In this document: in pieces, positions 1 through 5,752 of the stretch
How positions within the stretch are numbered: position 1 is the first letter of the stretch
How the letters are laid out: each line of letters opens with the position of its first letter
Source of the DNA: Pseudopedobacter sp.
Lineage (GTDB): Bacteria; Bacteroidota; Bacteroidia; Sphingobacteriales; Sphingobacteriaceae
Assembly (NCBI GenBank): GCA_014378285.1
Contig: JACMNZ010000210.1
Span: 1 to 5,752 of the forward strand
Direction of reading: 5' to 3'
Length of the DNA stretch: 5,752 nucleotides
Position numbers and translations under genes: made by a program
Notes under the pieces: model-generated
Database searches by the model: none
Seen by the model: only the letters and a program-made list of their open reading frames with translations
Told to the model about the DNA's origin: nothing

Positions 1-249
1 ACCCATTGAAGCTTTATCTGGATAGAACTTTTGATAGTTATTTAAAACTGTTCTCCAACCGTACTCTGGTCCGTTTTTACTAACAAAAAGTAAAGAATCA
101 GATTTTTGATACCCTTCCATATATCCAGTAATATCTCCTTTGTTCCAATCAGAACGTTGTTTTTCTATCAGTTCTTTAATTTCTTTTTCTTGTGCAATTG
201 CTAAATTACTGATAATTAGAAATGCGAGTGCTGTAATGATTTTTTTCAT
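1..249 (-). CDS. Exported SnoaL-like/DUF4440 (NTF2-fold) protein, 5' part only
   Basis: This is the N-terminal 83 residues of a minus-strand gene that runs off the left edge. The start is the ATG whose complement is at 247-249, and the frame stays open to base 1. Residues 1-19 form a clear Sec signal peptide: a KK pair at 2-3, a hydrophobic core, and Ala-Ile-Ala before a probable cut ahead of Gln20, as is common in Bacteroidota. The mature part begins with a charged helix (EKEIKELIEKQRSDWNKGD) followed by YMEGY, SDSLLFV and YGWRTVLNNY. This pattern matches, from memory, the DUF4440/SnoaL-like group of NTF2-fold proteins, small alpha+beta cone-shaped proteins usually of about 140-170 residues including the signal. 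Their biochemical function is mostly unknown. The protein should be periplasmic or surface-located. It is transcribed divergently from the VWA gene, and no strong Shine-Dalgarno sequence is visible. The signal peptide is sure; the family call is likely but rests on half the protein. Confidence 0.8.
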   Translation of the reverse strand, partial: MKKIITALAFLIISNLAIAQEKEIKELIEKQRSDWNKGDITGYMEGYQKSDSLLFVSKNGPEYGWRTVLNNYQKFYPDKASMG

Positions 250-471
250 GTTTTTAACGATTTATATTGTATTATCGATAGTAGTGGTGTCTTTATCCCT
301 TTTACTAGGATAAAAATAAAGCAAATAGCGTGTTTAAATACCTTAATTTAAAATAAATTTTTAACTCTAAATATAACTAATAATATGACAGCGATTTAAC
401 CTTTATAAAGACTTTAGCCAAATTCAAACTTTTAACTTTACATAAACGTTAATAAAGAATAAATATAGCAA
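250..471. promoter_or_regulatory. Divergent intergenic region with presumed promoters for both flanking genes
   Basis: These 222 bases separate two divergently transcribed genes and must hold both promoters, but no clean Bacteroidota promoter (TTG near -33 with TAnnTTTG near -7) was found on either strand. The nearest plus-strand match is TAACTTTA at 433-440, about 32 bases before the VWA start, which lacks the final G and has no convincing upstream TTG. An inverted repeat, TTTATCC (292-298) and GGATAAA (308-314), with a 9-base spacer lies 43-65 bases upstream of the minus-strand start. It could be an operator or a leader hairpin for that gene. The rest is AT-rich with no other recognisable structure, and no small gene is supported. 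Confidence 0.4.
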
Positions 472-1569
472 ATGCGAGGTTACGGTTTTTCAAAATTTAT
501 TCCCAAACAACTATCCAACGGTGGATTTGAGGAGCTCTTAAAACTATTTTTAGAGCTATTAAACTATACCGCAGGAGATGCCAACGAAGCTTTATCATGG
601 ATGAACGAGTTGGATAAACAGCATAACATAACTAAAGATGATTATGGTATGGGCGATTTTATTGAGGATTTAAAAAATAAAGGTTATTTAAGTGGTGATG
701 ATCCAAAAGGTGGTTTTAATATCACTTCTAAAACAGAGCAAACTATTCGAAAATCTGCTTTGGAAGAAATTTTTGGTAAGCTTAAAAAATCAGGAAAAGG
801 AAATCACTCCACACCAAAAAGTGGTACAGGCGAAGAAAAAAACGCAGATAGAAGAGAATATCAATTTGGTGACAGCTCTGACCAAATAGACATGACGGCG
901 TCTATCCAAAATGCTCAAATCAATAACGGCATTGGCGATTTTATGATGACCGAACGTGATTTAGAAGTAGAGGAACGTGATTTTAAAACGTTAACTTCTA
1001 CCGTCTTAATGATTGATATTTCACATTCCATGATTCTTTATGGCGAGGATAGAATAACTCCAGCAAAAAAAGTGGCTATGGCTTTAGCCGAGTTAATCAG
1101 CACAAAATATCCAAAAGATACTTTAGATATTGTGGTTTTTGGTAACGATGCTTGGCCAATTACAGTTAAAGATTTACCTTATTTGCAAGTTGGCCCATAT
1201 CATACCAATACTTATGCAGGCTTAGAATTGGCAACCGATATCTTGCGAAGAAGAAAAACTCATAACAAACAAATTTTTATGATAACCGATGGTAAACCAA
1301 CTTGCTTAAAAGAAGGTTTAAAGTATTATAAAAACAGTGTTGGTTTAGATAAAAAAGTAATTAGTAAAACATTAACCATGGCGGCACAATGTAAAAGATT
1401 AAATATCCCAATTACTACCTTTATGATTGCCCGAGACCCGTACTTACAACAATTTGTAAGAAAATTTACAGAAGTAAACGGCGGAAGAGCATTTTATAGC
1501 TCTTTAAAAGGATTAGGAGAATATATTTTTGAGGATTATATTAAGAATAGAAGAAAGACAGTGAGATAA
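472..1569 (+). CDS. Cytoplasmic VWA-domain protein, partner of the MoxR-like ATPase
   Basis: The protein has 365 residues and no signal peptide or membrane segment, so it should be cytoplasmic. Residues 1-100 form a helical N-terminal domain (FEELLKLFLELL, then EALSWMNELDKQ). Residues 103-140 are a polar Gly/Ser/Lys-rich linker. Residues about 176-360 are a von Willebrand factor A domain with a complete metal-ion-dependent adhesion site: D182-x-S184-x-S186, a Thr in HTNT (T245 most likely) and D273 in ITDGKPT. Such VWA proteins work with a MoxR/BchI-type AAA+ ATPase, the VWA domain recognising a client through Mg2+ while the ATPase supplies the work. The expected partner is the next gene. The ATG at 472 is the only usable start because an in-frame TAG sits at 466-468. 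No Shine-Dalgarno sequence is evident. Pairing by domain type is secure; the client is unknown. Confidence 0.9.
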   Translation: MRGYGFSKFIPKQLSNGGFEELLKLFLELLNYTAGDANEALSWMNELDKQHNITKDDYGMGDFIEDLKNKGYLSGDDPKGGFNITSKTEQTIRKSALEEIFGKLKKSGKGNHSTPKSGTGEEKNADRREYQFGDSSDQIDMTASIQNAQINNGIGDFMMTERDLEVEERDFKTLTSTVLMIDISHSMILYGEDRITPAKKVAMALAELISTKYPKDTLDIVVFGNDAWPITVKDLPYLQVGPYHTNTYAGLELATDILRRRKTHNKQIFMITDGKPTCLKEGLKYYKNSVGLDKKVISKTLTMAAQCKRLNIPITTFMIARDPYLQQFVRKFTEVNGGRAFYSSLKGLGEYIFEDYIKNRRKTVR

Positions 1570-1660
1570 CTGTTTTAAGATTCAAGATATGAGAAACAAG
1601 AATAAAGGCCGCAAAACAAATAAGAGCATCATATTACAAAATAAATAACAGTCTATGAGC

Positions 1661-1750
1661 AAGTCATTCATAATGAGAGAAGGATTTAGGATACGGCAAA
1701 AAACAAACCATAACATAAGAAAGTCATTCTCCTTTTTGGAGAGGGATTTA
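1661..1750. repeat. Two degenerate direct-repeat copies, period about 60 bp, between the VWA and ATPase genes
   Basis: Copy A (1661-1688) and copy B (1721-1750) both begin with AAGTCATTC and both end with a GAGA(GA)AGGATTTA / GAGAGGGATTTA block; the middle differs. The copies start 60 bases apart. Copy B contains a small hairpin; copy A does not, because its left arm has diverged. Sequences of the form CTCCTTTTGGAGAAGGATTTAGGA are remembered as frequent intergenic repeats in Pedobacter and related genomes, so these are probably decayed members of an interspersed family. The rest of the 190-base gap (1570-1759) is AT-rich, and no small gene is supported in it. Confidence 0.55.
1728..1742 (+). 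other. Small hairpin upstream of the ATPase start
   Basis: TCTCC (1728-1732) and GGAGA (1738-1742) form a perfect 5-bp stem around a TTTTT loop. The right arm contains GGAG, part of the purine stretch GGAGAGGGA (1738-1746) that ends 13 bases before the ATPase ATG. That stretch is the only Shine-Dalgarno-like sequence there, but the spacing is longer than usual. The hairpin could hide it or could simply be part of the interspersed repeat. Confidence 0.4.
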
Positions 1751-1759
1751 TAACAAAGC

Positions 1760-3250
<1,491 letters not shown>

Positions 3251-3271
3251 AATTAACAAAATATAACATTT

Positions 3272-3307
3272 AGATAGCCTACGGTTTAAACCGTGGGCTA
3301 TCTTTTT
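3272..3307 (+). terminator. Strong intrinsic terminator of the VWA-ATPase module
   Basis: The arms 3272-3285 and 3290-3303 pair along their whole length with a single G-U wobble (T3280-G3295), around a TTAA loop, and a run of five T (3303-3307) follows. The core ACGGTTTAAACCGT is a perfect palindrome. It begins 22 bases after the ATPase stop codon. The stem is long and GC-containing in an AT-rich setting, so termination on the plus strand is well supported. Confidence 0.9.
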
Positions 3308-3348
3308 AAAATGCGTTTACCTAATCTTATTATAGGTTTTGCAGTGTA

Positions 3349-3457
3349 AATCCTTTTTTGTAATTCTGAGCGTCCCGATAGCTATCGAGGAGAAGAATAA
3401 GACAAAAAAGATTGGAACGGAAAGCCCGACCCTGATTTTTCAACTGGGGTAACGCCC
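3349..3457. repeat. REP-like palindromic intergenic element
   Basis: Outer arms AATCCTTTTTTGT (3349-3361) and ACAAAAAAGATT (3402-3413) are complementary apart from one bulged C. Inside them ATTCT (3363-3367) pairs with AGAAT (3394-3398). At the centre is the perfect 12-base palindrome CGATAGCTATCG (3376-3387), extended by TCC (3373-3375) and GGA (3389-3391) past a bulged A. A tail rich in G and C runs GGAACGGAAAGCCCGACCC (3414-3432) and then GGGGTAACGCCC (3446-3457). Both the palindrome and a GGAGCGGAAAGCCCGACCC-like tail are remembered as highly repeated in Pedobacter, Mucilaginibacter and Flavobacterium intergenic DNA. It is non-coding, and its position between a terminator and the next gene is typical of such elements. 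Confidence 0.65.
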
Positions 3458-3473
3458 AAACAAAAATTATAAA

Positions 3474-4709
3474 ATGGGAAGAATAATTCCACTATTGATC
3501 ATAAGTGTATTGCTTTTACTTATTGATTTTTACAGCTACAAAGCAATTGTACATATTTATCCCAGATGGACCAAAACAAGAAAAAAAGTCTTCCAAATTA
3601 TTTGGTGGGGCTACACCGTGGTTCTTTTAATAGGGGTTTTCGCCACCATTCTCTTTAACCTTAATTTAGGAATTAAGACGGTTTTCTTGGTCGCTTTTTT
3701 TATCACTTTTGTGAGCAAAATATTTTTTATGCCTTTTTTATTCATCGATGATATTAGAAGGCTTTTTATCCTATTAAAAAATAAAATTTCTGGCAAAAAA
3801 GAAACTGTAAACTCTGAAAATAGCATTCCAAGATCAGAGTTTTTGGTTAAAGCGGGATTGGTAGTTGCTGCAATTCCTTTATTTTCATTAAGTTATGGCA
3901 TTACTTGCTCTTATGATTATAGGATAAGGAAACAACAAATTTATTTTAAAAATTTGCCTTCAGAGTTTGACGGGATTATTGTTGGACAAATCTCCGACAT
4001 CCACTCGGGAAGTTTTTATAACAAAAAAGCTGTTTTGGGAGGTATAGAAATGTTACTAGGTCAAAACCCCGATGTGATTTTTTTTACCGGAGATTTGGTG
4101 AATGGAGTAGCTTCAGAAATGAGAGATTACCAAGATTTATTTTCTAAAGTGAAAGCTCCGCTAGGTGTTTATTCTACCTTGGGTAATCATGATTATGGGA
4201 TGTATGAAAAGTGGCCTAATGAATCAGCTCGTTTAAAAAATATTGAAGATGTTAAGAAAACCCACAAATTAATGGGTTGGGATCTGTTGATGAACGAAAA
4301 CAGAAGAATAAAAATTGATGGTGCAGAGATTGGAATTTTAGGCATTGAAAATTGGGGAACTGGCCGTTTCCCTAAACTTGGCAAAATGGAAGAAGCGGTT
4401 AAAAACACCGATGATTTACCTATTAAACTTTTATTATCTCATGATCCTTCTCATTGGCGAGCAGAGGTTTTACCCAAATACTCAAATATTGATATGAGTT
4501 TTGCCGGCCACACCCATGGTGCGCAATTTGGTATAGAAAGCGAATATTTAAAATGGAGTCCGGTACAATATATTTATGATGAATGGGATGGTTTGTACAA
4601 AGAAGGTCATCAGCAACTTTATGTAAACGTTGGTTATGGCTTTATTGGTTACCCAGGCAGAGTTGGAATTTTGCCAGAAATTACCATTTTTGAATTAAAA
4701 AAAGGCTAA
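3474..4709 (+). CDS. Membrane-anchored calcineurin-like metallophosphoesterase (YkuE/YaeI type)
   Basis: The protein has 411 residues in two parts. Residues 1-143 form a membrane domain with about four hydrophobic segments (roughly 4-20, 41-62, 68-90 and 126-143). Residues about 165-408 are a calcineurin-like phosphoesterase with the full set of metal ligands: D175-x-H177, G206-D207, G237-N-H239-D240, H323 in LLSHDP and G345-H346-T-H348-G. All di-metal site motifs are present, so it should be an active phosphohydrolase, probably outside the cytoplasmic membrane. The catalytic domain resembles the YkuE/YaeI group, whose substrates are thought to be lipid or envelope phosphoesters; the actual substrate here is unknown. 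The last membrane segment follows PRSEFLVKAG, which resembles a Tat signal with Ser for the second Arg. The ATG at 3474 is the first start after an in-frame TAA (3450-3452); no Shine-Dalgarno sequence is seen. It is probably co-transcribed with the next gene. Confidence 0.9.
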   Translation: MGRIIPLLIISVLLLLIDFYSYKAIVHIYPRWTKTRKKVFQIIWWGYTVVLLIGVFATILFNLNLGIKTVFLVAFFITFVSKIFFMPFLFIDDIRRLFILLKNKISGKKETVNSENSIPRSEFLVKAGLVVAAIPLFSLSYGITCSYDYRIRKQQIYFKNLPSEFDGIIVGQISDIHSGSFYNKKAVLGGIEMLLGQNPDVIFFTGDLVNGVASEMRDYQDLFSKVKAPLGVYSTLGNHDYGMYEKWPNESARLKNIEDVKKTHKLMGWDLLMNENRRIKIDGAEIGILGIENWGTGRFPKLGKMEEAVKNTDDLPIKLLLSHDPSHWRAEVLPKYSNIDMSFAGHTHGAQFGIESEYLKWSPVQYIYDEWDGLYKEGHQQLYVNVGYGFIGYPGRVGILPEITIFELKKG

Positions 4710-4775
4710 TTTATTTGTTATAATAGATTTCCAAATCTGTTTATTAGCTTTAAGCTGTTAGCTTTTGCCCTGCTC
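4710..4775 (+). other. 66-bp spacer with small inverted repeats, no stop codon in the shared frame
   Basis: AATAGATTT (4722-4730) and AAATCTGTT (4733-4741) can pair with one G-U wobble, but no T-run follows and the stem is AT-rich, so it is a poor terminator. AGCTTTAAGCT (4746-4756) is a near-perfect palindrome, and AGCTTT recurs at 4760-4765. No ribosome binding site is recognisable before the ATG at 4776. Reading in the frame of both neighbours, these 22 codons contain no stop, and no ATG, GTG or TTG either. Confidence 0.45.
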
Positions 4776-5651
4776 ATGATAAAATACATACGCCAACCTT
4801 TAGATTTTCTATTGTTTAGCAACATCTTTATTTCTTTAGGTGCGGCTGCCCAAGGTTTGGTTACTTATCATTTAATTGGCTATCCAATTAATTGGTTTGT
4901 AATTGGTTGCCTATTTTTTTCTACCATAGTTTCCTATAATTTTAGCATTCTTATACAAAAACCAAAAAATCCGCAACTATCAGAATATCGCAGGGTTCGC
5001 TGGATTTTTAATTACTATAACATGAATGTAGGCATTACGGTTTTTGCTGCCATTGCCTTAATTCCTTGTTTTCTTGAGCTTCATTTTAAAGCACAAATTT
5101 TACTAGTTATATTAGGATTTATATCCATTGGATACTCTACTCCATTGTTTTCTGTTGGTAAAACAAAACACGGATTGAGAAATATCCCTGGTTTAAAATT
5201 GTTTTTAATTGCCTTGGTTTGGGCATTGAGTTCGGTTTGGTTTCCTGTTATGGAGATTATCGCCTCACGTCAAATAAATATCAGCCTTTGGGAGTTAATT
5301 ATTTTAGTTTTAAAGCGATTGCTTTTCGTAATCGCCATTACTATTCCGTTTGATATTAGGGATATGTTACAGGATAGCAAGTACAAATTGAAAACCATAG
5401 CAACTGTTTATGGAGAAAAAAAAGCTTATCTTTTTTGCCAGATTCTGCTCCTTATCTATTTATTTTTTTCGGTTTTGTTTCCAATAGGTGGCTTTAATTT
5501 AGATTTCTTCGGCCTTACTTTTACAATCTTTTTAACCGCATGGCTCATTTTTAAATCTAAGTGGAAAAAGGACGAATATTATTATTTCCTATATTTAGAT
5601 GGGATTTTGGTTTTACAATACGTTTTGTTGGTTGCTTTCAATTTGTTGTGA
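4776..5651 (+). CDS. UbiA-like polytopic membrane protein, first Asp motif missing
   Basis: The protein has 291 residues and about eight or nine hydrophobic membrane segments, close to the usual length of UbiA-family prenyltransferases, which join isoprenoid chains to aromatic or other acceptors in the membrane. The second family signature is clear: D193-I-R-D196-M-L-Q-D200 followed by KLKTIATVYG, which matches the DxxDxxxD-x(5)-KT-[IL]-A pattern of this superfamily. The first signature (NDxxDxxxD) should lie near residue 55, but there the sequence is SYNFSILIQKPKN, with the Asn kept and all Asp lost. The enzyme may therefore be inactive, use Mg2+ differently or do another job. Divergent UbiA-like proteins of this type are remembered from Bacteroidota, without known function. 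It lies 66 bases behind the phosphoesterase gene in the same frame. The start is the first ATG after the preceding stop. Confidence 0.75.
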   Translation: MIKYIRQPLDFLLFSNIFISLGAAAQGLVTYHLIGYPINWFVIGCLFFSTIVSYNFSILIQKPKNPQLSEYRRVRWIFNYYNMNVGITVFAAIALIPCFLELHFKAQILLVILGFISIGYSTPLFSVGKTKHGLRNIPGLKLFLIALVWALSSVWFPVMEIIASRQINISLWELIILVLKRLLFVIAITIPFDIRDMLQDSKYKLKTIATVYGEKKAYLFCQILLLIYLFFSVLFPIGGFNLDFFGLTFTIFLTAWLIFKSKWKKDEYYYFLYLDGILVLQYVLLVAFNLL

Positions 5652-5655
5652 ATTG

Positions 5656-5685
5656 TTTAGGGATAGCCCGAGTACTATACCTAAA
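5656..5685. other. Hairpin just after the UbiA-like gene
   Basis: TTTAGG-G-ATAG (5656-5666) pairs with CTAT-A-CCTAAA (5675-5685), giving ten pairs with one internal G-A mismatch and an 8-base loop. It starts five bases after the stop codon. A run of A, not T, follows on the plus strand, and on the minus strand the T-run precedes the stem, so it does not look like a classic intrinsic terminator in either direction. It may be a 3'-end stem that stabilises the mRNA. The remaining bases to the window end (5686-5752) are AT-rich and show no gene or convincing promoter. Confidence 0.4.
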
Positions 5686-5752
5686 AAACGGAATAAAAAT
5701 CTTGACTTTATAATTAAGTATAAACAAAATAGTGTTTTAATTCTATCAAACC

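Noticed and set aside
692..889. 65-residue plus-strand frame inside the VWA gene
   Set aside because: It lies wholly inside a well-supported gene in another frame, and its product shows no domain or start signal.
3333..3341. TAGGTTTTG as a -7 box for the phosphoesterase gene
   Set aside because: It has one extra base relative to TAnnTTTG and no TTG at the right distance upstream; it lies just before the palindromic element, so it is too uncertain to annotate.
3349..3413. CRISPR repeat or transposon end
   Set aside because: There is only one copy in the window, no spacers, no target-site duplication and no transposase gene.
3611..3826. 71-residue minus-strand frame
   Set aside because: Antisense to the membrane segments of the phosphoesterase; its composition is explained by the complement of hydrophobic codons.
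4193..4408. 71-residue minus-strand frame
   Set aside because: Antisense to the catalytic domain of the phosphoesterase, with no recognisable features.
5702..5739. Possible promoter (TTGACT, then TATAAT-like and TAGTGTTTTA sequences)
   Set aside because: The spacing fits neither the Bacteroidota consensus nor a sigma-70 promoter well, and no downstream gene is visible before the window ends.

Overview
The window is AT-rich, compact bacterial DNA that looks like a member of the Bacteroidota, most likely Sphingobacteriaceae (Pedobacter-like). The pointers are weak or absent Shine-Dalgarno sequences, a Sec signal peptide cleaved just before Gln, protein families remembered as typical of that group, and intergenic palindromes containing CGATAGCTATCG followed by GGAAAGCCCGACCC-type sequence. 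The genus is inferred from memory of such sequences; no search was run.

Layout. Positions 1-249 (minus strand) hold the 5' end of an exported small protein of the SnoaL/DUF4440 (NTF2-like) type, cut off by the window edge. A 222-bp divergent intergenic region follows. Positions 472-3250 (plus strand) carry a two-gene module: a cytoplasmic VWA-domain protein with an intact MIDAS metal site, then a MoxR/magnesium-chelatase-like AAA+ ATPase. A strong intrinsic terminator at 3272-3307 closes the module. The 190-bp gap between the two genes holds a degenerate direct repeat and a small hairpin. After the terminator comes a REP-like palindromic element (about 3349-3457). Then come two plus-strand membrane-protein genes: a calcineurin-like metallophosphoesterase with an N-terminal membrane domain (3474-4709) and a UbiA-like polytopic protein (4776-5651) that keeps only the second Asp-rich motif of the prenyltransferase family. 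A hairpin lies just behind the last stop codon.

How they may work together. The ATPase and VWA protein are very probably partners: AAA+ ATPases of this class act with a VWA protein as a chaperone-like machine that remodels or loads metal into a client. No client is encoded here. The phosphoesterase and the UbiA-like protein are co-directional, 66 bp apart and in the same reading frame, so they are probably co-transcribed. Both are membrane proteins and could act in envelope or lipid metabolism, but no pathway can be assigned from this window.

Nothing here amounts to a clearly new defence or mobile system. The best leads are the ATPase/VWA pair with its variant nucleotide-binding motifs, the UbiA-like protein missing its first metal-binding motif, the phosphoesterase with an internal Tat-like segment, and the palindromic intergenic elements.
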